From Arcobacter sp. (GTDB lineage Bacteria > Campylobacterota > Campylobacteria > Campylobacterales > Arcobacteraceae): a stretch of DNA of 64,000 nucleotides. The stretch is taken from NCBI GenBank assembly GCA_003252105.1, contig QKDL01000015.1:1-64000 (forward strand), given 5' to 3'. Shown piece by piece: positions 8,086-16,253 of this stretch. The notes beneath the pieces were generated by a model. That model made no database searches. It had not been told where the DNA came from and saw only the letters and a list, made by a program, of their open reading frames with translations. Position 1 is the stretch's first letter. Each line of letters begins with the position of its first letter. The position numbers and the translations under genes are program-made.

Positions 8086-8154
8086 GGCTTTTTAGAATAA
8101 ATTTTGAAATTTTTGATATAATAAAATAAATATTAAATATAGAAAAGTGAAAAT

Positions 8155-9186
8155 ATGAATGCAATACAAAGAGTAAAAGAAGCAATAGAAGAGATACAAA
8201 AAGGTAATATGGTCATCATGCTAGATGATGAAGATAGAGAAAATGAAGGTGATTTAGTATATTCAGCTGCACTAAGTACTCCGGAAAAAGTTAATTTTAT
8301 GGCTACTCATGCAAAAGGTTTGATTTGTGTATCTGTTACTAGAAAAACAGCTAATAGACTAGAATTAAACCCTATGGTAGCATCTAATACATCTTCTTAT
8401 GAAACAGCATTTACAGTTTCTGTAGATGCTGCAAGTGCATCTACAGGAATTAGTGCAGGGGAGAGGGATGATACTATTAAGATTTTAGCAAATCCTATTT
8501 CAAATTCGGAAGAGTTAGTAAAACCTGGTCATATCTTTCCTCTTATAGCAAAAGATGGTGGAGTTTTAGTTAGAACAGGTCATACAGAAGGTTCAGTTGA
8601 TTTATGTAAATTAGCTGGCTTAAATGGTGAAGCTGTAATTTGTGAAATCATGAAAGAAGATGGAACAATGGCAAGACGAGATGATTTAGATATTTTTGCT
8701 CAAAAACATAATTTAAAGCAAATCTTTATATCTGATTTAGTTGAATATAGATTATCTCATGAAAAACTTGTAGATGAAATTACAACAATAGAATCAAAGT
8801 TTTTTGGTTCACAGGTTATAAAAAGAGATTTTAAAGACCATTTAGGTCATGTTCATACAGTAATACAGTTTGGGGAACTAAAAGAGGTTACTCATGTTAA
8901 ATTTCATACAATCATCCCAGATATAAATCTATTTTTAAATGATGAAAAATTACATTCAATGTTAAAAACAATCAATTTCTTACAATCAAAAGGTGGTGTA
9001 TTGATTTTCTTAAGTGATGATATGTCTCATAAAGAATCACAAAAAGATTATGGAATTGGTGCACAAATATTAAATTCACTTGATATCAAAAAAATTAAAC
9101 TTATGACAAGTGGAGGGAAACACTCTTTTGTTGGGCTTAATGGTTTTGGTTTAGAAATACTTGAAGAGATTCAAATAGAGTGTTAA
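8155..9186 (+). CDS. ribBA: 3,4-dihydroxy-2-butanone 4-phosphate synthase with degenerate GTP cyclohydrolase II-like domain
   Basis: Riboflavin synthesis: converts ribulose 5-phosphate to the four-carbon precursor. Residues 1-203 are a complete RibB domain, with LDDEDRENEGD near residue 23 and HTEGSVDLCKLAGL further on. The remaining 140 residues align with the GTP cyclohydrolase II fold at their end (DYGIGAQIL, then GLNGFGLEILE). They lack the zinc-binding Cys motif and the usual basic GTP contacts, so the cyclohydrolase activity is probably lost. A separate ribA would then be needed elsewhere. The -10 GATATAATA lies about 35 bases upstream. Single-gene unit with a strong terminator. Confidence 0.9.
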   Translation: MNAIQRVKEAIEEIQKGNMVIMLDDEDRENEGDLVYSAALSTPEKVNFMATHAKGLICVSVTRKTANRLELNPMVASNTSSYETAFTVSVDAASASTGISAGERDDTIKILANPISNSEELVKPGHIFPLIAKDGGVLVRTGHTEGSVDLCKLAGLNGEAVICEIMKEDGTMARRDDLDIFAQKHNLKQIFISDLVEYRLSHEKLVDEITTIESKFFGSQVIKRDFKDHLGHVHTVIQFGELKEVTHVKFHTIIPDINLFLNDEKLHSMLKTINFLQSKGGVLIFLSDDMSHKESQKDYGIGAQILNSLDIKKIKLMTSGGKHSFVGLNGFGLEILEEIQIEC

Positions 9187-9201
9187 TCAAAACACTTTAA
9201 T

Positions 9202-9238
9202 AAAAAAAGGGGAGTGAAAAATTCACTCCCCTTTTTTT
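9202..9238. terminator. Strong bidirectional intrinsic terminator
   Basis: An A7 tract, a GGGGAGTGA/TCACTCCCC hairpin and a T7 tract. It works in both directions, for ribBA on the plus strand and pckA on the minus strand. Confidence 0.95.
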
Positions 9239-9259
9239 ATTAATAATTTTATCTAATAA

Positions 9260-10837
9260 CTACAGTTTAGGTCCTGCAGCTGTAAAATCATAGTCACTTT
9301 CAAGTGTTAGATATTTTTTAAAGTTATCTATATACATTCCTGCAAGTTTTACAGCTGTATCATCATATGACTCTTTATCTTCCCAAGTATTTCTAGGGTT
9401 TAATACTTCAGTATCTACACCTTTTAATGTTTTAGGAATCTGTAGGTTAAATATAGGTAATGTTTCGAACCTTGATTTATTTATAGAACCATCTAAAATT
9501 GCATTGATACAAGCTCTAGTATTTTTTATACTCATTCTTGAACCTATCCCATATGGTCCACCTGTCCATCCAGTATTTACAAGGTAAACATTTACATTAT
9601 GTTCATCAATTTTTTTACCTAATAATTCTGCATATACTGTAGGATTTAGTGGTAAAAATGCTTCTCCAAAACAAGAACTAAATGTAGCAACAGGTTCTGT
9701 AATACCTCTTTCTGTTCCAGCTACTTTTGCAGTATATCCACTTAAGAAATAGTACATTGCTTGTCTTTTATCAAGTTTTGAAACAGGAGGTAAAACACCA
9801 AATGCATCAGCACATAAAAAGATAATATTTTTTGGGTGGCCACCTCTCATGCTTGGTGTATGATTTGGAATATGATCAATTGGATAAGATACTCTTGTAT
9901 TTTCTGTTTTTGAATTGTCATCATAATCAACTACACCATTTTCATCCGCAACAACATTTTCTAGGATAGCACCTCTTTTAATTGCATTGAAAATATCTGG
10001 TTCAGAGTCTGCATCAAGGTTAATAACCTTTGCATAACAACCACCTTCAAAATTGAAAATACCTTTATCATCCCAACCATGTTCATCATCTCCAATTAGA
10101 GCTCTATTTGGATCAGTTGAAAGAGTAGTTTTCCCTGTACCTGATAGTCCAAAGAACAGAGCAGTATCACCATCTTTACCAATATTTGCAGAACAGTGCA
10201 TTGGAAGCTTACCTTCTAAAGGAAGCCAATAATTCATCATAGAAAATACACCTTTTTTCATCTCACCAGCGTACCAAGTACCACCGATTAATGCTAAGTT
10301 ATCTTCTACATTAAATACAACAAATACTTCTGAATGTAAACCATGACTTGCATAAGCCATATCTACAGTTTTACAAGCATTATAAATTGTAAATTCTGGT
10401 TCAAAGTTTTCTAAATCCTCTTCAGGAGGAACTATAAACATATTTTTGATAAAGTGAGCTTGCCAAGCAATTTCTGTAATAAATCTTACTGATTTTCTAC
10501 TATCTAAAGATGAGCCACAATATACATCTGTAACGTATAAATCTTTATTACTTAATTGTTTTTTAGAAGTTACAAATAGGTCTTCAAATACTTGTTTTGA
10601 AACTTTTCTATTTATATCTCCCCAAGCAATATATTTATTTGATGGATCTTGATTTACAAAAAATTTATCTTTAGGACTTCGTCCTGTAAAAATTCCAGTA
10701 TCAATCATTAATGCACCAGTTGAAGAAACTTTTGCTCCTTCATTTTTTACTGCATGCTCAATTAATGTATCTACATCAAGATTTCTATATACTGTACCTA
10801 CGTTTTGTAAACCTAGTTCGTCTTTAATTTCAGACAT
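9260..10837 (-). CDS. pckA: Phosphoenolpyruvate carboxykinase (ATP)
   Basis: Cytosolic enzyme making phosphoenolpyruvate and CO2 from oxaloacetate and ATP, the entry to gluconeogenesis. The 525-aa length is typical. The kinase P-loop [11 protein letters not shown] is intact and is followed by IGDDEHGWD, the metal-binding segment. The N-terminal [14 protein letters not shown] substrate motif is present. Start ATG has AGGGAAAG before it. It is the last gene of oadG-oadA-oadB-pckA, 21 bases after oadB, so oxaloacetate decarboxylation and PEP formation are likely co-expressed. Ends at the bidirectional terminator. Confidence 0.97.
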   Translation of the reverse strand: MSEIKDELGLQNVGTVYRNLDVDTLIEHAVKNEGAKVSSTGALMIDTGIFTGRSPKDKFFVNQDPSNKYIAWGDINRKVSKQVFEDLFVTSKKQLSNKDLYVTDVYCGSSLDSRKSVRFITEIAWQAHFIKNMFIVPPEEDLENFEPEFTIYNACKTVDMAYASHGLHSEVFVVFNVEDNLALIGGTWYAGEMKKGVFSMMNYWLPLEGKLPMHCSANIGKDGDTALFFGLSGTGKTTLSTDPNRALIGDDEHGWDDKGIFNFEGGCYAKVINLDADSEPDIFNAIKRGAILENVVADENGVVDYDDNSKTENTRVSYPIDHIPNHTPSMRGGHPKNIIFLCADAFGVLPPVSKLDKRQAMYYFLSGYTAKVAGTERGITEPVATFSSCFGEAFLPLNPTVYAELLGKKIDEHNVNVYLVNTGWTGGPYGIGSRMSIKNTRACINAILDGSINKSRFETLPIFNLQIPKTLKGVDTEVLNPRNTWEDKESYDDTAVKLAGMYIDNFKKYLTLESDYDFTAAGPKL

Positions 10838-10858
10838 TTCTTTCCCTATCTTTGCAAA

Positions 10859-12187
10859 TTATTTAAAAATTGATAAAAGTACACCAGCAGCTACGGCAGA
10901 ACCAATAACTCCAGCAACATTAGGACCCATCGCATGCATTAATAATACATTTGATTTATCATATTCTTGTCCAACTTTACTTACAACTCTTGCTGCCATT
11001 GGAACTGCAGATACTCCTGCTGCACCAATTAGTGGGTTAACTTTACTCTCTTCAGAAGAGAATTTATTCATGATTTTTGCCATAATTACACCAGCAGCTG
11101 TTCCTGCTGCAAATGCAATAAGACCAATAACCATAATCCCTAAAGTTTCTAAAACAAGAAACTTATCAGCAGCCAACTTAGAACCAACCCCTAATCCTAG
11201 GAAAATTGTTACTATGTTGATTAATGAATTTTGCATTGTATCAGAAAGTCGCTCAACAACTCCTGATTGTTTTAAGAAATTTCCAAAAGCGAATGCTCCA
11301 ATTAGTGGAGTTGACTCTGGTAAAAATAAAATTGCTAAGAAAAGAATTAAAATTGGTAAGAAAAGATTCTCTAATTTGTGAACTTTTCTTAATTTTGGCA
11401 TTTTAATTCTTCTTTCTGCTTCAGTTGTTAATGCTTTCATAATTGGAGGTTGAATTACTGGAACCAATGCCATATATGAATATGCCGCAACAGCTATTGC
11501 ACCTAACATTTCAGGAGCAAGTCTATTTGCAATGAAAATAGATGTTGGTCCATCAGCTCCACCAATAATAGAGATAGCTGAAGCACTTTGTAAATCAAAT
11601 CCAATAGCAACTGCTCCAACTAAAGAACCAAAAATTCCAAATTGTGCAGCACCACCTAAAATTGCAGATTTAGGGTTTGCTAATAAAGGAGAGAAATCAG
11701 TCATGGCTCCAACACCCATAAAAATTAATAATGGGAAAAATTCATTAGCAATCCCCATATTATAGATAATTCCTAACATACCATGAGCACCACCCATATT
11801 TGCAAGAGGTATATTGGCTAATAAACCACCAAATGCAATAGGTAATAGTAATAATGGTTCAAAACCTTTTGCAATAGCAAGGTAGAACAATAGAATTACA
11901 ATAGCAAACATGATAATTCTTCCCCATGTTTGCTCAAATGTACTCATTTTTCTTGCATCTGCTGGATTTGGTTCTGATGTCATTACATCATCGCTTGGAT
12001 TAATTATTGCATTAATCCCTGTTGTTTCATAAAAAGAAGTCATAAGTTCTGTAATACTTTTTGGTTTGTATTCATGTTTGACTTCAGTTGTTGTTTCTGT
12101 AGATTCATGGGCACTACTAGCATAAAGATTTGTGCTAAATAGTGCTAAAAATAGAATCATAAGAGAAATTATAAATTTCTTGTTCAT
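10859..12187 (-). CDS. oadB: Sodium-pumping oxaloacetate decarboxylase, beta subunit
   Basis: Membrane subunit that removes CO2 from carboxybiotin and couples this to sodium export. It is 442 aa, with an added N-terminal signal-like segment ([23 protein letters not shown], counted in short: a Lys-Lys start, a hydrophobic core, then ASS) and a roughly 60-residue periplasmic stretch before the usual OadB core. The core has many hydrophobic helices and the conserved [10 protein letters not shown] and GAAGVSAVP segments, including the family Asp. It lies 23 bases after the end of oadA and is followed by pckA. Confidence 0.95.
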   Translation of the reverse strand: MNKKFIISLMILFLALFSTNLYASSAHESTETTTEVKHEYKPKSITELMTSFYETTGINAIINPSDDVMTSEPNPADARKMSTFEQTWGRIIMFAIVILLFYLAIAKGFEPLLLLPIAFGGLLANIPLANMGGAHGMLGIIYNMGIANEFFPLLIFMGVGAMTDFSPLLANPKSAILGGAAQFGIFGSLVGAVAIGFDLQSASAISIIGGADGPTSIFIANRLAPEMLGAIAVAAYSYMALVPVIQPPIMKALTTEAERRIKMPKLRKVHKLENLFLPILILFLAILFLPESTPLIGAFAFGNFLKQSGVVERLSDTMQNSLINIVTIFLGLGVGSKLAADKFLVLETLGIMVIGLIAFAAGTAAGVIMAKIMNKFSSEESKVNPLIGAAGVSAVPMAARVVSKVGQEYDKSNVLLMHAMGPNVAGVIGSAVAAGVLLSIFK

Positions 12188-12210
12188 ATAAATTACTCCA
12201 ATTTTCTAGC

Positions 12211-12891
12211 TTAGCTAATAGTAGCTATTGCTTGACCTTCTTCTACTGCATCACTAGGATTTGCTAAGATTGCTGAAATTGTACCATCGCATGGTGCTTC
12301 AACATCAATTTCCATTTTCATAGCTTCTAAAATAGCAACAACTTGACCTTTTTCTACTTTGTCCCCAACTTTTACTAATACTTTCCAAATGTTTCCACTT
12401 ACAGTTGCAGGTACTTCAGCTCCCCCTACAGGTGCTGATGCAGCAGGTGCTGTCGAATCATTTTGTGCAACTGGTGTTACTTGAATATCAGCATTACCTT
12501 CTGCTACTGTTACATTAAATTTTTGACCATCTACAACTACTGTGTAGTTTCCACTTGCATTACTCATCGATTTATTTTCTCCTATTACACATTCTTTATC
12601 ATTTTCACAAATTTTATCATCTGTTTTTCTAACATTTAATGGGCTTTCACCTTTTAAGAAAGCGATACCTTTTTCATCACAAGCAGCAGCAATGAAAATG
12701 TTTTCTTCTGTTGTTTCAATATTTTCTTCTTTTAATCTATTTTCCCAATAAGACATAGTTTTCTTTTCGTCTCTATCAGCTATATCCAATGGATTTTCTG
12801 TAGTTGGTTCTAATTTTAATTTTTCAGAAGCTAATTTTATAATTTCTGGATCAGCAGGAACTGGAGTTTTTCCAAAATATCCAAGTACCAT
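12211..12891 (-). CDS. oadA: Oxaloacetate decarboxylase alpha subunit, 3' part (biotin-carrier domain), separated by frameshift
   Basis: This is the C-terminal part of the alpha subunit. It has the helical PYC_OADA-type linker (MVLGYFGKTPVPADPEI), an Ala/Pro-rich hinge, and a biotinyl domain with the acceptor lysine in LEAMKMEIDV near the C terminus. The ATG at 12891 is inside the ancestral gene; the residues just before it (APGYGK) are recovered only after removing one copy of the 8-bp duplication at 12903-12918. An independent translation start here is not supported by a clear ribosome site. Without the frameshift the alpha subunit would be about 605 aa. Confidence 0.9.
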   Translation of the reverse strand: MVLGYFGKTPVPADPEIIKLASEKLKLEPTTENPLDIADRDEKKTMSYWENRLKEENIETTEENIFIAAACDEKGIAFLKGESPLNVRKTDDKICENDKECVIGENKSMSNASGNYTVVVDGQKFNVTVAEGNADIQVTPVAQNDSTAPAASAPVGGAEVPATVSGNIWKVLVKVGDKVEKGQVVAILEAMKMEIDVEAPCDGTISAILANPSDAVEEGQAIATIS

Positions 12892-14033
12892 TTTCCCATA
12901 ACCAGGAGCTCAGGAGCTATTTGTTTCCATGGACCAAACATAACATTTGCATATGCTTGTTGCCAATAAAATTGTGAAACAGGTGTTACAGATGTACCAT
13001 AACCACCTCTCTCAACAACTTCTCTCATCGCTTTTATTACTTCAGGAAATTTCTCTAAAGTTCCATTATCTCTCATCATTTGAGTATTTGCTGTTAATGC
13101 ACCACCTGGCATAGGTGAAAATGGAATCAATGGAGAAACTTGAGTAGCCTCTGGTGGCATAAAGTAATCTTTTAATTGAGCATTTAATACTTCTTGGTAT
13201 TTTAAGATTTTATCAATCTCTAAGCCACCTAAATCATAATTCATTCCCTTAACAGCATGCATCATAGTTAGAATATCTGGTTGTGAAGTACCACCTGAAA
13301 CTGGTGAAGCAGCTAAATCTATACCATCTGCACCAGCATCAAGTGCAGCTAAATAACAAGCAACAGACACACCAGCTGTTTCATGAGTATGTAATCTAAT
13401 ATGTGTATCATCACCTACTAGTTTTCTAGCCATTTTGATTGTATCAAAAACTTTTTGAGGAGATGAAGTTCCTGAAGCATCTTTAAATGCGATTGAATCA
13501 AAAGGAACACCACTATCTAAGATTTGTCTTAATGTTTTTTCATAAAAAGGAACATCGTGTGCACCTTCACAACCTGGAGGTAAATCCATAAGTGTAACAA
13601 CAACTTCATGATTTAAACCATATTTTTTGATACATTCAGCTGAATATTCTAAATTTTGAACATCATTAAGTGCATCAAAGTTTCTAATAGTTGTAACACC
13701 ATGTTTTGCAAACATTTTTGCATGCATCTCTACTAATTCTCTTGAACCTGTATCAAGCATAACTGTATTAATACCTCTTGCTAGTGTTTGAAGATTAGCT
13801 TCTGGTCCAACAATTTCTCTGAATCTGTCCATCATCTCAAAAGCATTTTCTTGAAGATAGAAAAAAAGTGATTGAAATCTTGCTCCTCCACCAAACTCAA
13901 AGTGTGTAATACCAGCATCTTTCGCTGCTTCTACTGCAGGAAAGAAGTCATCCATTAAAACTCTACCTCCAAAGACAGATTGAAATCCATCTCTAAAAGT
14001 AGTATCCATGACGTCAATATATTTTTTTGCCAT
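12837..14033 (-). CDS. oadA: Oxaloacetate decarboxylase alpha subunit, 5' part (carboxyltransferase domain), frameshifted
   Basis: Transfers CO2 from oxaloacetate to biotin on its own C-terminal domain. The TIM-barrel carboxyltransferase is complete: the MDTTFRDGFQS start, FKDASGTSSP with the CO2-transfer lysine, and the metal-binding HTHETAG. After FGPWKQIAP (residue 374) the frame shifts and reads 24 unrelated residues before a stop. The cause is an exact tandem duplication of eight bases. As sequenced, the protein would lack biotin and could not work with OadB. Five bases separate it from oadG. The alpha subunit also resembles pyruvate carboxylase subunit B; the oadB/oadG context decides the name. 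Confidence 0.93.
   Translation of the reverse strand: MAKKYIDVMDTTFRDGFQSVFGGRVLMDDFFPAVEAAKDAGITHFEFGGGARFQSLFFYLQENAFEMMDRFREIVGPEANLQTLARGINTVMLDTGSRELVEMHAKMFAKHGVTTIRNFDALNDVQNLEYSAECIKKYGLNHEVVVTLMDLPPGCEGAHDVPFYEKTLRQILDSGVPFDSIAFKDASGTSSPQKVFDTIKMARKLVGDDTHIRLHTHETAGVSVACYLAALDAGADGIDLAASPVSGGTSQPDILTMMHAVKGMNYDLGGLEIDKILKYQEVLNAQLKDYFMPPEATQVSPLIPFSPMPGGALTANTQMMRDNGTLEKFPEVIKAMREVVERGGYGTSVTPVSQFYWQQAYANVMFGPWKQIAPELLVMGKWYLDILEKLQFLLIQKL
12903..12918 (-). repeat. 8-bp perfect tandem duplication inside oadA
   Basis: CAGGAGCT occurs twice in a row on the plus strand (12903-12910, 12911-12918). Deleting one copy restores the normal oadA frame (APGYGKMVLGY), so this is the site of the frameshift. 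Confidence 0.97.
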
Positions 14034-14038
14034 TAAAA

Positions 14039-14284
14039 TTAACCTTTTAGATTTTTATGATGTTGTACTGCTGCGACGATTGCAGCTATTTTTGCATTGT
14101 TTGAAGTGTGTGTTGAAGTAGCAGGTTTTTTAGGTGTAGGTTTTTCTTTCTCTGGAAAGTACTTGCCTATGATCTTGGCCTGCAATTTCAGGGCATAAAC
14201 CATGATTATTAAGAACGCGAATACAATTCCCATTCCTAGGATCATAAATTTCACTGCCTCGACGATTAAATTTGTTTCTTCCAT
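14039..14284 (-). CDS. oadG: Oxaloacetate decarboxylase gamma subunit
   Basis: Small membrane anchor that holds the alpha and beta subunits together. The 81-aa product has one transmembrane helix (about residues 8-28, MILGMGIVFAFLIIMVYAL), then a basic Pro/Lys-rich linker. The start at 14284 is preferred because AGGGAG lies just before it. A start seven codons upstream (14305) is in frame but has no good ribosome site. First gene of the oad-pckA operon. A TATAAA-type -10 on the minus strand lies near 14327-14333. Confidence 0.85.
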   Translation of the reverse strand: MEETNLIVEAVKFMILGMGIVFAFLIIMVYALKLQAKIIGKYFPEKEKPTPKKPATSTHTSNNAKIAAIVAAVQHHKNLKG

Positions 14285-14407
14285 ATTACTCCCTGTGGTA
14301 ACCATCTGTGTAATTTGTGATACAATTTTATATAAAGTTTGCTTTAGTAAAATTTATATTTATGTCAAATTTGTGTAAATTCTAAAATTTATTAAAATCG
14401 TAAATAA

Positions 14408-14503
14408 TTATAGAACTTTAATGCCAAATTGTAGTATAAAGTTGTCAATTTTTAGAAATATTTTTGTAATACTATTTGTTGCTTTTACTATTTTCTGTGC
14501 CAT
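14408..14503 (-). CDS. Possible 31-aa small protein
   Basis: A short open frame in the gap between oadG and the repressor. It has AAAAAGGAT six bases before its ATG and a TATAAA element upstream. The peptide (MAQKIVKATNSITKIFLK, then IDNFILQFGIKVL) is a basic, amphipathic helix. No relative is recognised. It is supported only by the ribosome site and could be chance. Confidence 0.3.
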   Translation of the reverse strand: MAQKIVKATNSITKIFLKIDNFILQFGIKVL

Positions 14504-14604
14504 TTTTGTATCCTTTTTAAGAAATATTTCAAATTTTATAAAAAAAATTAAAAAGTATTGAAAAATATTGCAATTTGTAATATAATTCTAAAAAAGGAGA
14601 AATT

Positions 14605-15261
14605 ATGCTGATTGTAAGTGAAATAATTGAAAAATTAAAAGATATTTTGAGTAAAGATGGCAAAGATGGTAAAGTTTTTGACAAAGATGTGGCTGGTGCA
14701 TTAGATTTAAGTCAAGTAAATTTTGCTACTATGAAAAATAGAGGTAAAATCCCTTATTCTAATATATTAGATTTTTGTGCAAGAAAGAAGATATCAATAA
14801 ACTGGTTACTTTACAATCAAAATCCAGGTTCATTAGTAGATTCTACTGATAAATATTGGATTAGATATTATCCTGAAGTAAATGTAAGTGCTGGTGGTGG
14901 TGCTTATGATGCTGAAGATTCTTATGAGAGCCTAGAAGTACCTCCATATTTTATGAATATGTTAGGTGGGAAAGAAAATCTTAAAAATATAGATGCGATA
15001 AATGTTGTTGGGGATTCTATGGAACCAACATTAAATAGTGATAATATTATTTTTATAGATAAAACAAAAACTGATGTAGCAAGAGATGGGATATATGCTT
15101 TTACTACTATTCATGGGTTATTTGTAAAAAGGATACAAAGAAGAGTTGATGGAAAGTTGGATGTAATCTCTGATAACAAAGATTATCCTGCTCAAATTTT
15201 AAGTAAAAATGATTTAAGTGTAGTTGGAAAAGTTATAAGTTCTTTTGGAATGGTGTATTAA
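14605..15261 (+). CDS. LexA/CI-like repressor, S24 self-cleaving type
   Basis: Transcription regulator of 218 aa. Residues 1-70 form a phage-CI-type helix-turn-helix domain. Residues 90-218 are an S24 peptidase domain with the catalytic Ser138 (GDSMEPTL) and Lys175 (LFVKRIQ). The self-cleavage site Ala96-Gly97 lies in VSAGGG. All parts needed for RecA- or stress-induced cleavage are present. The start has AAAAAGGAG before it, and a TAATATAAT -10 lies about 20 bases further up. It is transcribed away from oadG; the target genes are unknown. It overlaps the convergent neighbour by 4 bases. No other phage genes are near, so it is likely a host regulator. Confidence 0.85.
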   Translation: MLIVSEIIEKLKDILSKDGKDGKVFDKDVAGALDLSQVNFATMKNRGKIPYSNILDFCARKKISINWLLYNQNPGSLVDSTDKYWIRYYPEVNVSAGGGAYDAEDSYESLEVPPYFMNMLGGKENLKNIDAINVVGDSMEPTLNSDNIIFIDKTKTDVARDGIYAFTTIHGLFVKRIQRRVDGKLDVISDNKDYPAQILSKNDLSVVGKVISSFGMVY

Positions 15262-16253
15262 AGTAGGGTAGGTTCAAGAGATTCTTTTGATATTTCATCA
15301 TATATCTCTTTGTATGTTGCTCCAATAAAATATACTGCATTAAATTTTACTTTTTTTAAAAAGCTCTTTAGTTCATCTAAAGAGTTTATAAAAGTATAAT
15401 CTATATTTTTATTATCATCAATCTCTAAAGTTGTAAGAAATAGTATTTGTGCATATTTATATTTTTCATTTAAGTATGCAACTTCCTTTTCAACCAATTG
15501 TTCATCTTCTTGGGCAATTAAGAATTTATCTGTTTTACCAAAATCTGTGTGATTTATTAGTTTATCCACAAAAATAGGTTTTAGATTATGAAATTTTTTC
15601 AACCTATTTAAATCGGAATTAAATCCTAAATAGCTATAAACATCTAAAAACTCTGTCACATATAAACTTGAAATTTTTATTTTTGAAAAAAATCTTTCTT
15701 CATAACTAAAGGTAGTTTCAAAAATTGAGTGTTCTATTAAGTTATCTATTTTGTATGTTTTTGTATTAAAATTGAAATTCACTGGGTAAATTGCATTTAA
15801 AACATTTTGTTGAGAACAAATAATAGTATCATTCTCCTCTAAATCATCAATCATTTTAAAAAATTTAGATAAATTTGTTGGTATAAGTTTTATATTTGTA
15901 TGAATATTATTTCTTTTTAAAATTCTAAATAGTGTATAAGATGCACTATTACAATAAAATGCTGTAAGTCTTTTATTTGATAAAAGATATCTAATCAGTT
16001 TTTTCATTGTCTCTTCTATATTATCAACTTTTATCCAAGCAATTTCATTATCTAATATTTCTATATCTTTATCAACGATAAGTGCAAAAGCTCCATTTTG
16101 AATCGCTTCATTTATATCTTCTTCATTTTGTACAATAAAAAGGTCTGATTCTTTTACTTTATGGGGATTTGTTTTTATTGAATAGATAAAAGAAATTGAT
16201 GGAGAGTTTAATAACTTTCCATCAACAATATCCAGTATAGATGTGATTTGCAC
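15258..16253 (-). CDS. Mur-ligase-like protein without ATP-binding loop
   Basis: A 331-aa cytosolic protein. The N-terminal part resembles the substrate-binding domain of MurE/MurF (a K-x-x-DLFI strand, then AIQNGAFALIVDKDI and IAWIKVDNIEETMKKL). The Mur GTNGKTT ATP loop is not found; the matching place reads AFYCNSASYTLFRIL. The later segments show no clear Mur signatures. It may be a degenerate Mur ligase with a binding or structural role. It overlaps the start region of the upstream metG by one base, so it is probably translated with it. The family call is by eye and tentative. Confidence 0.55.
   Translation of the reverse strand: MQITSILDIVDGKLLNSPSISFIYSIKTNPHKVKESDLFIVQNEEDINEAIQNGAFALIVDKDIEILDNEIAWIKVDNIEETMKKLIRYLLSNKRLTAFYCNSASYTLFRILKRNNIHTNIKLIPTNLSKFFKMIDDLEENDTIICSQQNVLNAIYPVNFNFNTKTYKIDNLIEHSIFETTFSYEERFFSKIKISSLYVTEFLDVYSYLGFNSDLNRLKKFHNLKPIFVDKLINHTDFGKTDKFLIAQEDEQLVEKEVAYLNEKYKYAQILFLTTLEIDDNKNIDYTFINSLDELKSFLKKVKFNAVYFIGATYKEIYDEISKESLEPTLL

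Noticed and set aside
8041..8154. An FMN riboswitch in front of ribBA
   Set aside because: The leader is only about 35 bases after the -10 and lacks the conserved RFN elements.
14605..15261. The S24 repressor as a sign of a prophage
   Set aside because: All genes on both sides are metabolic or housekeeping, with no structural, lysis or integrase genes.
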